NCBI GenBank assembly: GCA_032622095.1
Contig: CP136067.1
Coordinates: 96,462,707-96,526,706 of the forward strand
Direction: 5' to 3'
Length of the DNA: 64,000 bases
Source: Siphonodentalium dalli
Lineage: Eukaryota > Mollusca > Scaphopoda > Gadilida > Siphonodentaliidae
In this document: positions 11,441 to 24,100 of the stretch, one piece after another
How positions within the stretch are numbered: position 1 is the first letter of the stretch
How the letters are laid out: each line of letters starts with the position of its first letter
Position numbers and translations under genes: made by a program
The notes under the pieces: model-generated
The model's input: only the letters and a program-made list of their open reading frames with translations
Told to the model about the DNA's origin: nothing
Databases searched by the model: none

Positions 11441-13194
11441 AAAATATTCACTAAACTTGGTACAAAAAATCCAATGCCTCTGCTGAAAATCAGGCTTCCT
11501 TGTTACCAACTGACCAATGACAATTTTTTGATGAGTCATATTAAATGATAAAATGAGAGTATCTGGCTTCTATATGTTAAGGTAAGAAAAATCAGACAAG
11601 GGTGTGATCAGGGTGGGCGGGGATGTAACCAATGTTTTCTTCCCAGGGATGTGAAGGGTGAGAAACTGTTACACTGGTTTGTTGGCTGGTAATATATCAC
11701 AATATTGAGATATCATATCATAGTTCATCAATGGTCTGTCATAATCGCCAATTAGCTTAATACTGCAGGTGCCATTGTTTAGTCAGTGAATGTGGTCTGA
11801 AGCCAACTAATCTCTTGATGACCCAGAGGCTAATCCATGTCTGTGCTGACTGTAATCAAAACACCATGTAATATTGCACTCAATTGAAATATCAGATATC
11901 TGGACTGAAACAGTTAGGATGTTTTAATGATGGCACGATGTAATACTATTGGTGTTCCCAGAATGGTGGGTCCTAAAATAGTAGAACAAAATTTCAACTT
12001 TTTATCAATATTTGATTCCCTACCCCACTGGACCAGGCTAAATTAAATTGAATGAATGCAAACCCTATTCATTGTGAAATTATCTAAATGCATCCAAAAA
12101 TGTTTCTGTTGCATTTTTTATATATATGTTTGTTGTTGTTTTTAACATGTTTGATATGCTGTGTGAGTTCACTTTAAGAGGAATTTCTAAAACGAGTTCT
12201 AAACTAGGCCCTGCAATACATGTTTACCAGTTACAAGTGCAGTAATGGCATTTGATTGTAATTTTTAGGCATTACAATTTACCAAACTAAATCAAATATT
12301 AACCAATCTGAACCAAATATTAACGGATTTAAATTATTTTTTAGTATATTTTGAAAATGCCTATCCCCATTTTTTTTCTGGAGACTGGTATCCCCAACTT
12401 TGCCCAATTAGGCGGGTGATTAAAAGCATGTTCTCATGCAGGTAACTCCCTCATCAAACATTTGTTCATATATATAGTTGTATATTTCTTGGGCAAATAA
12501 AAACCTCCCTACCCCATCAAATTTTTCATATATGATTGACTGAGAACATAGAGTGCAGGCAGGAAAAAACACCAGGATACAAGGACCAGGTGGGTGGGTT
12601 TTTCTGAATGCCAATAGCAGATTTTTCCATTGCCATGTAACTGTTTCTCCAAATCCATGTTTAAAGATAAATTATGACTACTAAAGTGATTTTAAATGTA
12701 CAGACTTATAAACTGGACAAATATAAAGCATTAATCTAGTGAAGGGGGCTCTAATTTCAATATTTACACAATAATTGTTCTTTTATAACACAATATCATG
12801 GGGTGGGTTCCGCTTCTTACGAGGAAAAAATTGAACTGAAAAAATAAAAGATTCCATCAATTCTCATTGATGTATTTTACATTAAATTATAGCTGCAATG
12901 CCAATGTCAGCTCATTATATTCTTCTGTTAAATTAAATGGTATGATAAAACAGATTTCCTGAACATGTATTATTGTAGGATGTTCATCATTGGATAGATG
13001 GGACCTTGAATACCTACCGATATAATGAAAAGCTGAGTAATTGAACATAACATGATAATTATTTCAAAACAAGTATTCATCTTTGAGATGACAACATTTT
13101 AATTCGGTATTACAATTTCTGCCACATGGGCTTGTAATGCACACCATTGCCCACCCCCTTTCCAAACCCGCACTGCCCTTATGCATCGTCCCTA
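11441..13194. other. Gene-free AT-rich stretch
   Basis: I see no exon, RNA gene or clear transposon here. A - strand frame at 12420-12614 is short and resembles nothing I know. Confidence 0.5.
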
Positions 13195-13216
13195 TCTCAT
13201 ATATATTTTGAAGACC

Positions 13217-13254
<38 letters not shown>

Positions 13255-13948
13255 ATTAATACAAATCTACGATTCTCGACCGATCGGGACGAAACTTGGT
13301 ACGTGTGTGTAGTTTGACCAGGCGGTCGTCGTTGTCATATTGGCGAGCCCGTGCGACGCCCGTGCAACGCATGCGCAGACGAGATCTCGGAAACGGGTGG
13401 AGCTATCGACTTGAAATTTGCTATGTGAATGTATCTTGCCCCGGATACGAATTTTATCGGGTCGCCGAGCCCGTGCGACGCCAGCTTCGCGCATGCGCAG
13501 ACGAGATCTCGGAAACGGGTGGAGTTATCGACTTGAAATTTGGTTTTTGAATGTATCTTGCCCCGGATACGAATTTTATCGGGTCGCCGAGCCCGTGCGA
13601 CGCCAGCTTCGCGCATGCGCAGACGAGATCTCGGAAACGGGTGGAGCTATCGACTTGAAATTTGCTATGTGAATGTATCTTGCCCCGGATACGAATTTTA
13701 TCGGGTCGCCGAGCCCGTGCGACGCCAGCTTCGCGCATGCGCAGACGAGATCTCGGAAACGGGTGGAGCTATCGACTTGAAATTTGGTATGTGAATGTAT
13801 CTTGCCCCGGATACGAATTTTATCGGGTCGCCGAGCCCGTGCGATGCCAGCTTCGCGCATGCGCAGACCAGATCTCGGAAACGGGTGGAGCTATCGACTT
13901 GATATTTGGTTTTTGAATAGCCCGGACAACGTCGGGCTCATCGGCTAG
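13195..13948 (+). mobile_element. Non-autonomous Helitron with 122-bp internal tandem repeats
   Basis: It begins TCTCATATATATTTTGAAGA after an A and ends in CTAG before a T. A hairpin (AGCCCGGACAACGTCGGGCT) lies about 7 bp before the end. TC start, CTRR end, 3' hairpin and A/T target all fit Helitrons. After a (GTCT)n tract, a unit of 122 bp repeats about five times (GAGCCCGTGCGACGCC at 13468, 13590, 13712 and 13834, with a variant near 13345). The overlapping open frames on both strands are repeat artefacts. No Rep/helicase. Confidence 0.85.
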
Positions 13949-14186
13949 TAGGATATATTTGTGCCTGCTCTATACATAATGTATTATACATGTACCTCAT
14001 CATAATCATGTATACGACGCAAAGTAGGAACATATATACTAGTAGGTACGGTGCATACCATCTGTGGGCGGGCGTAAATATGCTATACATGTATGGCGTA
14101 GTTAGGGTAGTGTGGTTGGAGGTTGTGGCTGAGCAGCGACACAACATGAGAGAATATGTTGTTGTACATGCACATCTTTGTCGCAT

Positions 14187-15115
14187 ATTTGATGTGGGTA
14201 ACCTATGGGTATATGGGAAGCCAAATTGACATTTAATAAATAATTGAGCTTAAGTGCAATAGCGCTTGCGCTTATTAAAACGCAATAAGGAAATTCCTTA
14301 TTGCGCTTAAGCACAATAAGTAATATCTTATTGCACTTAAGCGCAATAAGGAATATCTTATTGCGCTTAAGTATTCTTATTGCGCTTAAATGCAATAAGG
14401 AATATCCTTATTGCACTTAAGCACAATAAGAGCTAATTGCACTGAAGGGCAATAAGGAATATTCCTTATTGTGCTTAAGTGCAATTACCCACATTACATA
14501 AACTCCCTATAATTCAAATGGTGTAGTCCATGGTACAATGGGTGGAGCAAATATAGGATAATTCTACTATTTGCAGAGGGGTGATCGCAATAAGGAATGT
14601 CTTATTGCGCTTAATCCCTTATTGCACTTAAGCGCAATAAGGGAAGATCTAATTGCGCTTAAGCGCAATAATAATATTCCTTATTGCGCTTAAGCCCAAT
14701 AAGAGATTCCTTATTGCGCTTAGGCAAAAAAAAAATACCTGTGTTTAGGGTTTCCCTACCTATCCTAGAAAATGGTGCCTACCCCTGCCTACCGAAAACT
14801 TGGACTAGACTAGACTATTGGACTAGACACAGATAACTTCTTTCTTTTTTTCAGTGGGATCGGCATCGAAACGTACCTTACCCATTTTCAAACCTCTCCT
14901 ATAAATTTTTTGAAGTTTTATTGGTCTAGTGCTCTGACTAATTCAAGTGCAATTAGATCTCCCCGTATATGGCTTCCCATATACCCATAGGGATTCCTTA
15001 TTTCGCTTAAGCTCAATTATTTATTAAATGTGAATTTGGCATCCCATATGGCTATGGATGCTTGGGATGCCAAATTATTTATTAAATGTCAATTTGGCTT
15101 CCCATAGGATGCTGA
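14187..15115. mobile_element. Inverted-repeat element packed with TTATTGCGCTTAAG palindromes
   Basis: Outer inverted repeats match: CCTATGGGTATATGGGAAGC then CATTTAATAAATAATTGAGC on the left, and the complements (CCATATACCCATAGG, GCTCAATTATTTATTAAATG) at 14985-15030. Inside are two clusters (14236-14490 and 14586-14725) of variants of CTTATTGCGCTTAAGCGCAA, itself a palindrome. Related pieces lie at 18470-18690. No protein. Confidence 0.7.
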
Positions 15116-15605
15116 ACTGTATTGACACATTTAGTTAATAATTGTTTTGTGATTTTATGGTGCTTACCTGATTGACATTTCATACCGATCTAAGGTGACT
15201 TGGCTAAACAATTTGGATTATTCATTTCATCCTGCATGATCACACACTGTTAACCAAGAAAAAACCACGTAACCCACATGCAAGGAAGGTGACTCTCAAG
15301 ATAGTATACACTGGTATGTCTCTCCAGCAATTACTTCACACATCTGGAATGGTTGCTAATTAGGCCATTCATGAATCCGAATGATATCTATTGTGTAGAC
15401 ACACTGCAGAAGTCCTAATCCCTTAATCCCTTAATGGGTTTGAGATAATGAAGGTGCAGTGATACACAGCTAATTTCACAGGTTTTAGAGTAAGTTCTAT
15501 AAGGTCTGCAGAAGTTCATTTTAAGTGTGAGGGTTTAATTATTTTTTGTAGTAAAGGTCAGAGTACCCATATATTACATAAACCCATTATATACTATTCA
15601 GTGTT

Positions 15606-16464
15606 AAAAATATACATGTGTGTGTGTGTATGTATATACTTTATAGAATCGAAAACGGCTGCACCGATCGAGACCAAACTTCCCATCTACTTAGGGTAAA
15701 AACCCGCAGAAATGGTCGTCGCGGCGTTTTGGAGAAGCTCTGAGCACCCGTTCTCCACTCTCATTCACAAAAACGGCACTGTGGGGTTAATCGCGTTGAT
15801 GGTCAAAGAGCGTTCGTATCCGCAGTGTCGTTGATAAAGAGCGTATGCGTGTAATGTTATTTTTACGTCTGTGTCCGGGCGTGAGCGTATGTATCCAGAC
15901 ATGAGCGTGTTGTGTGATTCATACGTACTTAGGGCTTCCTATGAACGGGGGAGATTTTAATCGGGTCAGTTTTTCCGCCCGAGGTGATCTTCACCTTGAA
16001 ACGGGTACACACAAATGATATATATGTGTGTGTCCTTTATAGATTCGAACCGATTGAGCTCAAACTTGCTACCTACGGGAAGTGTCATGGATGGGTTAAA
16101 TTGTGACCCCGACCTGACCTTGACCTTGAAAATTATCAATTCAAGGTCAAATTGAAAAACAAAAAATTAAATTAAAAAATTAATTCACAATTAACTCATT
16201 GAAAAACAAAAAATTAAATTAAAAAACCTACAGGAAGTGTCATGGACGGGTTAAATTGTGACACTGACCGTGACCTTGAAAATGATCAATTCAAGGTCAA
16301 ATCGGGTCAAATTGAAAAACAAAAAATTGAACTAAAAAAATTAATTAACAATTAACTCATTGAAAAAAAAATTAAATTAAAAAATTAATTAAAAAAATTA
16401 ATTAAAGAAATTAAAAATTGTCATGTTTCTGACGATTGCCGCCAGTGGCGGGCTAACCTGCTAG
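15606..16464 (+). mobile_element. Non-autonomous Helitron, diverged
   Basis: The 3' end is clear: hairpin GCCGCCAGTGGCGGGC, then CTAG at 16461-16464 before T. Near the 5' side is TTTATAGAATCGAAAACGGC, a phrase shared with the unit at 42334-43357. The exact start is uncertain. It contains repeated Lys-codon-like AAAAATTAAATT tracts and two copies of GTGACCTTGAAAAT-type sequence. Confidence 0.65.
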
Positions 16465-16589
16465 TATAATATAAAGAGCGTGTGTCTATGATATAAAGAG
16501 CGTTTATACTCTTATTGCCTTGATTATCTCCGGTCATTTTTCTCCTTTTGAGAAGAAAGGAGATTCCATTTTCCCACACAACAAAAACA

Positions 16590-17549
16590 TCCTGGGGACT
16601 TTAAATCATTTGTAACACGTGTAACACCCATCTACGAGCGATCTCTCTGGTATCTCAGAAATAATGTAACACTTGTAATGCTTTGTAACATGTAGCTACA
16701 CTGAGACGGTAGAAATAAAATAGGCTGCGGTTTTCTACTGGGACTTTAAATCATTTGTAACTTTTGTAATACCCATCTACGAGCAGTCTCTCTGGTATCT
16801 CAGAAATAATGTAACACTTGTAACGCTTTGTAACATTTCGCTACACTGAGACGGTAGAAATAAAATAGGCTGCGGTTTTCTACTGGGACTTTTAATCATT
16901 TGTAACATTTGTAACACTTGTAACACCCATCTACGAGCGGTCTCTCTGGTATCTCAGAAAATATTGTAACACTTGTAACGCTTTGTAACATGTCGCTACG
17001 CTGAGACGGTAGGAATAAAATATGCTGCGGTTTTCTACTGGGACTTTAAATCATTTGTAACATTTGTAACACTTGTAACACCCGTCTACGAGCGGTCTCT
17101 CTGGTATCTCAGAAATAATGTAACACTTGTAACACATTGTAACATGTCGCTACACTGAACACGGTAGAAAAAAATAGGCTGCGGTTTTCTACTGGGACTT
17201 TAAATCATTTGTAACATTTGTAACACTTGTAACACCCGTCTACGAGCGGTCTCTTTGGTATCTCAGAAATAATGTAACACTTGTAACGCATTGTAACATG
17301 TCGCTACACTGAACACGGTAGAAAAAAATAGGCTGCGGTTTTCTACTGGGACTTTAAATCATTTGTAACATTTGTAACATTTGTAACACCCGTCTACGAG
17401 CGGTCTCTCTGGTATCTCAGAAATAATGTAACACTTGTAACACATTGTAACATGTCGCTACACTGAACACGGTAGAAAAAAATAGGCTGCGGTTTTCTAC
17501 TGGGACATTAAATCATTTGTAACACTTGTAACACTTGTAACACTGTTAG
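16590..17549 (-). repeat. Satellite array, - orientation (6 monomers)
   Basis: Same monomer as at 9248-10124 but inverted (TTCTACTGGGACTTTAAATC, CGTCTACGAGCGGTCTCTCT, TGTAACACTTGTAACAC). Monomers nearest 17.5 kb are closest to the left array, while those near 16.6-17.0 kb are more diverged. With the left array it brackets about 6.5 kb as if forming long inverted ends. Confidence 0.92.
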
Positions 17550-17559
17550 TGTTACAAAA

Positions 17560-18114
17560 TGCCTAGTGGAGGAAAAATGTACCGGATTCATGCAATATAT
17601 GCGGAAAGTGACGGTTTACTACTTTATAACTTTATATACACATGATGTTATACTATTTTCGGTAACATTGCACTGTTAACATGTAAATGAGTATATGAAT
17701 GTTATCAAAATAGAGTCTAAAATACCTACCACACATTCAGGGCGTTGTATATAAATAATTACAAGCTTTTTAAAGAACACCAGCTTTGACGTAAACTTTT
17801 TGTCGAAACTCCGGCTGAAAAATATTTATAATAATTAATTAATAGTATTCTTTTAAAAACTAATTTTAGTCAAGAACACAATCGATAGTATTGTCAGAAT
17901 AAATATAAAATTATAGAATTATAGTTAGTAAAAGCTCAGTTAATTTTAATTTTGAAATTAAAAAGTTCGAAACTATATCTGATCTATTCGCTTGTCAATG
18001 TCAGCTTTACTCGATACTCAATGGAGGGAAAAACAAAAATTCTGTTTTGTTTATGTCTTAGAAATCCACTAATACCGTCACTTTAATTTCAATGTTCGAA
18101 TTTTTATCATCGGA
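17560..18114 (+). promoter_or_regulatory. Presumed promoter/5' untranslated region of the RAD51AP1-like gene
   Basis: This stretch lies between the outer end of the right satellite array (about 17550) and the proposed start codon. It is AT-rich and free of recognisable transposons. I see no clear TATA box position, CpG cluster or initiator, so the call rests only on position. The satellite array therefore sits within about 560 bp of the start codon. Confidence 0.35.
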
Positions 18115-18140
18115 ATGACAGACAGCAGGAGGTCTGGAAG
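18115..18140 (+). CDS. RAD51AP1: RAD51AP1-like coding exon 1 (26 nt, start codon)
   Basis: This tiny exon was found by looking for an ATG-led stretch that ends in phase 2 at a GT upstream of the SKKKIDY exon. It encodes MTDSRRSG plus the first two bases of an Arg codon (AG), followed by donor gttaat. The A that opens the next exon completes AGA. Family members also start with a short basic peptide, and the short first coding exon agrees with that. An ATG at 18092 is out of frame. A run of 15 C (18179-18193) lies just inside intron 1. A cDNA could move the start. Confidence 0.72.
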
Positions 18141-21100
18141 GTTAATCAATTTTAAACTAGAATCATTGGAAAATGACACCCCCCCCCCCCCCCAAATTGG
18201 CAAAAAATAAGATTTAGAAAATTTGACACTGGTCAGCTGGTGGAAAATCAGCTAACTGGCTAAACTTTAAGTAAATAGCTCATTTGAGCTCACATATTGA
18301 GATAGTTAAATCTAGCAAATTTATTAATTTAATGTGATTTAAGTCCATTTCCTCAGTTAAACATTTGCAGCGAATTATCATATTGACAAGAATAGACTTT
18401 TACACCCACGTTGACGGTGACAAAATCATTCTTAATCAGTTAAGTCTTAAGAACTGTTATGGTAGGCCAAATTCACATTTAATAAATAATTGCAATGAAG
18501 TGCAATTAATTTTGCTTTAGCGCAATTGAATTGCACTTCAGCACAATCAGTCTTAATCAGTTTAATATGATAATATGATCTGTTAAAGTGTTATGGTACT
18601 TTGTAGGCCAAATTCACATTTAATAAATAATTGCACTTCCTGGCATCAGTGCAATTAATTTTGCTTTAGCGCAATTGAATTACACTTCAGCAGAATTATT
18701 TCATTCATGAGTTTAAAGCGCAAAGATATCCCTTGTGGTATTAGCGCAGAAAATTTGCTAAAATCCAACCACTATAAAATTCACAACACTATATGCACAG
18801 ATATCCATTTAATTGCCGATGAGAATTAAAAAATGTCACAAAATTTAATCCATAGCACAAAAATCCATGCAAAAGATGGTACTGTGCTGCCATAAGTAAT
18901 TGATGCAGTAGCTGGGGTTATTATGCATTTACAAATGTGGTTAAACCATTAACAGTTCCGTGACTCCAGTGGCCCGCTATTAAATGATATAAATGCCAAA
19001 TTTTGGGAAACTCCAGTCATGGAAGGGTTAATGATTTGCCTGCTTTAGTTGCTGGACAGCTGGTTCATATACTGGTGCCAGTATAACTTTTGTCAATTTG
19101 TAACGCAAATTGTTTGATTATGCTTTGATAGACGAAAGTGGGCTTAAGTTACAAATGTACATGTACTAGTATATGTCAGACCAATGTCATTTTATTATTA
19201 TAGATCTAAAAAGAAGATAGATTATGTAGGACTGGATGCAGGAAGTGGCAGTGATGGTATGTACAATTTAACACTTTCCCGAGAGCTTTCCGATGAATGG
19301 CAGCAAGCCATACCGGTATTTCCGACTAAATCCTGAAAAGTTACCCATAATTCTGCTGTGGTTAAGAGGTCGATTACTTAGGGCATTACTGTATCTGTAT
19401 CTGTAGATATTGCAGTGCAGGAACCTTTCGGTTATAAATGCACTGGTCCAGGTGCTACCATGGCCGAGTAACTTTGGTGACTCTAGTAGTGTTCTTTAAC
19501 GTGCACGCACCGAGGCATGTATACACGGGTCAGTCATTAATGTCCGTGCCCGATCGGACAGCGTACTGCACCCACAACAACATACCTGGACAAATGTTGT
19601 AATGGGGGAAGTCGGCATTTTGCATTCGGATCTTTATTCAGTGATCTCGAATGAGACTTTTCTCGCTATCTGACCGAGTTCTGATTTTTTGTCAGAATAT
19701 CATGACCAGGTTGCGATCCTTGGTCCGCTAGCATCAGAGACCAGAATGCTACCGACTTCTACTAAATAGAATCTCCATTTCAGTTATAAACATTGGAATG
19801 GTCTATTACCTATATGGCTGATTTTATGTATGCCGAAAAAAAATCATAAATTTTGTACTGTGTTTTTATGTCGGATACATTGGGTACAAATTAGAAAACC
19901 TATATCCTGAACTAATTTACAACCCATGGGTACATACCGGTAGGGTACCATACTGTACACATGGTTACTATACCAATCGGTTACATTGATTTAATCTAAT
20001 ATTTTTTCTTAGAAATCCCAACTTATCAGGTTAGTTCGGAGAATATGTTTTCTAATTTGTACCCAATGTACCCTGGGGTTTCAAAATAAAGTAACCAATG
20101 TAACTTTAGCTGATAGGTAAACTTAAGTAACCATGTGTACCCTATGTACCCATGGGCCTGAAAGTAGTTCAGGGAATATGTTTTCTTATTTGTATCCAAT
20201 TTACTCCTGGGACTTCTAAGAAGAAAAAACAACTAAAATACCCAATGTAACACATTAACAGTTTAACATATACAGTAATGCGCCCTAAATAATCGACTGA
20301 GTGAGAGCTCTCCGATGAATGGCATTAAGCCATATTTCCTACTAAATCCTGAAAAATTACCCATAATTCTGCTGTGGTTAAGGAGTCGATTATTTAGGGC
20401 ATTACTGTAGGTTAAGTAACCATAACTAACCATGTGTCCCCTGTGTACCCATGGGTTGTAAATTTGTTCAGTGAATATGTTTTCTATATTTGTACTTCTG
20501 AAATGTAACCAATGTACCCAATGTAACAGCATGATACAAAAGTTCTGATATTTTGCTGCGTACCACAATTAGACATATGTGACCCGCCATATCAAATCCA
20601 GTTGTAAGTCGGGATTTTTTTACCCTGTGCCAATGCATTCTCTTATATATGCGAGTCGACCATAGGTCGCCTCGCATATATAAGAGAATGCATTGGCCTA
20701 ACAATTTTAATAATTTTTTCTATAGAAAACAATCAACAATCGCATACATTATTTCTGAGACAAAGTTTGTCACTATTGAGGAAAGATTTAAAAAAAAATA
20801 TTCTGATATACAAGCGTATTTTAAGGCTGTCATGCATTGTATATAAACTCTTTAAAAATGGGGTCATGTAGTTGAATTAATATAGCTCATGGTAATTGAA
20901 CATGGTACTTAAATTGTTTTGAACTTTTGTTCACATGTAGCATTAATATCTAACTTTTAAGAGAATTGACTCGTGATGTTTGTCAGGTTTGAAAACTGAA
21001 TCTGATTTGAGGGAAAGGGAGTGAATAGTCCAATAAAACAACATAATGTGCATGATATGACTTAAATTTTCTCATGTGATTATGTCCCTACTTCATTTTG

Positions 21101-24100
21101 CAAGATCAAAGCTGCTCTTGACTAATTATTAGCTATTTATTTAGTTTATTCATCTCTATTAAATAACTAAATGTAGTTAGGGATTTATAACATGTAAATA
21201 TGCAAATGGGAACTAATAAAAGCAGCAAGTCCAAGGCAGCTTTGATCTTGCACACAAACACTCTTGACACATTCTATTGAGTCACGTCAACCATCTCATT
21301 CTGTAGTATATCTTGATTGCAAGATCATGTAGTCTGACTACTCAAATACATGTACATGCATATGTCACAAGTTAAACTGCTTGCGAATGATATAAGGGCC
21401 TGCAAAAAAACATTATGTTCACTTTAATATGAATAGATTGATTAAAAAGTATCGATTATGGCTGCTGATCTGATATCTCCTAGAAATAAAAATAAAAATT
21501 GGATATATTAACCCTTTACCCAACAAACCGGCCAAAACCGGCCAAATAAAGCTTCAACAGCCTAAAATATATTCGGTTTGTCTCAATAGAACCATACAAA
21601 TATGGATATCATTGGAACCGTCTCCTTGACCACATTGTGATAGTTACAGTTATGCCCTGTGCCAATGCATTCTCTTATATATGCGAGTCGACCATAGGTC
21701 GCCTCACATATATAAGAGAATGCATTGGCCTAAAAAAAATTTTTTTTAACACTTTTTACCATTTTTTCTTACATTCTTTAACAATTTTATAATTTTTAAC
21801 GTGTTAAGCCAATGCATTCTCTTATATATGCGAGGCGACCTATGGTCGACTCGCATATATAAGAGAATGCATTGGCACAGGGCCGTTCTGTTGGGTAAAG
21901 GGTTAAGAGGTTATTAATTACTGGTAGATATCACATTTTTGCCTTGAGCGACCTATTATTGACCCCGGCTGATATCACTCCATACTCGGCTGATAACCCA
22001 CCAAACTCACCAAACTCAGCTGATGTCAGTTGTGACATTACCATGCAAAGCATAGTGTTTATGTCCATTGTAACAACTGTTCAGGGGAACGCAGCCAGTG
22101 ATAGTCCGATATAATGACAATTTCTAAATTGACTTGAAGTAATAGCATAAATTTCAAACTGGTGTTTACTCAATAATTTCAATTGAAATCATGAATATAT
22201 ACTTGGACATATAACGTGCATGGTCATACGTAAAGTGCAACTTGTCCATATCTTATTTATCTATGTATGATCTGGTGTACTGACTGAAAGCCTTGAAATA
22301 GTGTGTCTGACATTTTCAGAAGGAGGTCCCCAGAAGGTGAATTTAGTGATTTTACCCAGCGCAGTGGGCTAGCATGATAGGCTGATAGCATCATCAAATT
22401 TACCCTCAGGAGACCACATTCTGCTTAGGCCTAATCTTCTGTGAAGTATCTAAAATCTGAAATGAACATTGTTTTTACCTTTTCCCTTCTGTTCAGTTTC
22501 TAATTCCCCTAATTTACATAAGATAAAGTGGATAATTTAGAGGTGACTAATGGGTGAACATCTCCAACTTCAACTGGGGGAATTCAATCTGAAGTTTCCC
22601 ATAGCAGTTGAGGTCAAAGCAGAATGAGGTTCACAGAGGGTGAATTTGGTGATGCTAGTACGCCGTGCTGCCCGATATATTATTGTATCATTTGTTGTTT
22701 TATCAACAGATGACTTTGCTAGCTCCACTCCACCTCCTCAAAAGAAATCAAAGACAGTGAGTGATAAGAAGAAAAATGAGGCGCCAAAAAGACAGAGAAA
22801 TACTATAGATATCGACGATGAGTTCCGACCCGAAAAGACGGCAAGGATTGAGAAGAAATCTCTTAACAGGTTAGGTTATACCTACATGTAGTTCACCCAT
22901 GATTACCCTCAGATCAAGTACGTTTGAATGTTTATTTGCACATGTTTACAACACATGAGTGGTACATATATATGTATTTATTACATGTTTTACTAAGGAG
23001 TGTGTGAAAATTGTCAACGAAACTACCGCACTAATTCTCCATTCTGTCAAAAGGAAGTATGACTGGTGCGCTCTGGTAGAGATTGATAATATTTATTTTT
23101 TCAATAGTTATGCTTATCACTGAAAAGCTAAGTAAAGTGTGACATCAGCAACCATCGATAGGCTTCTGACTTCAGAAATGTCACTTTGTAGTTTACATCT
23201 CTATCGATTAAATACACAAACACTTTATTTTTCAAATGTGTTCACAAAACTCTTTTTACTCGTGTTATTGTTTTTGCTCAGTTTTAAATTCGGCTCAGAT
23301 GGGTACTCAAAAAACATTACTGCATGAATTTAAATACGAGTTAGAAACGGGGTTCGCGCTGGCCCAAAATTCCCAGGTGCCAACACTGTTGCCAATTGCA
23401 TTATTTTTAGAGCCACTTTATACTTTCTGTTGCCACTTTTTTCCGACCAATATTTTTTGGTGCCACTTTTGAATTTGGTTCAGCAAATTACCTATTATAT
23501 GTATATATTTATTTACTCCCTGTTGTACATAGCATGATATTTAAATCTAATTTGAAACATAGTACACATACCTTTGGTTAGCTCGTGTTTCAGAATAAGA
23601 TCTTTCTTCATGATACTACAACCAGATACGAACATGTTGGTAACATTCGCAGCACGGCATGTAGAACAGAACATAACCTTTTTGTCTCCATCGAATGATA
23701 GCCATTCGCGAGATATTTTCCACTCATTCGGAATTTTCGTTTTGGCGAACTTGCATCTTTTTGTGGCGTTCTCGTGACATTGGACACTAATATGTTGCTC
23801 ATTTTAGGTGGTGTAGCACACGTCGATGTTAAATCAACCACTTTATTTGGACTACCGGTAATGTCTGAATGTCCGAAGAAATCAGTAATTTTCTTCATTT
23901 TAGAAGGATGTTGCGTGTCTGATGCATTTTAAATGAAATCTAACTTGCGCTTACATATTTGCCGTATGTCACAATTTGTGAAAGCTGAGTTACGAATGAC
24001 ATATTTATGATAATTTATCTAACACCTACTATCAATACACAGCTTCCGGACGATGTAGACTTCAGGAAGACCTTTGTTTGGCTAATGTTTGTCAAATTGG

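Noticed and set aside
13267-13916. Chain of overlapping open frames of 84-97 codons on both strands
   Set aside because: They repeat every 122 bp in both directions and are products of the Helitron's internal tandem repeat, not genes.
14102-14395. Antisense 97-codon frame with Lys/Arg/Ile-rich repeats
   Set aside because: It translates the TTATTGCGCTTAAG palindromic word array; no protein-like pattern.
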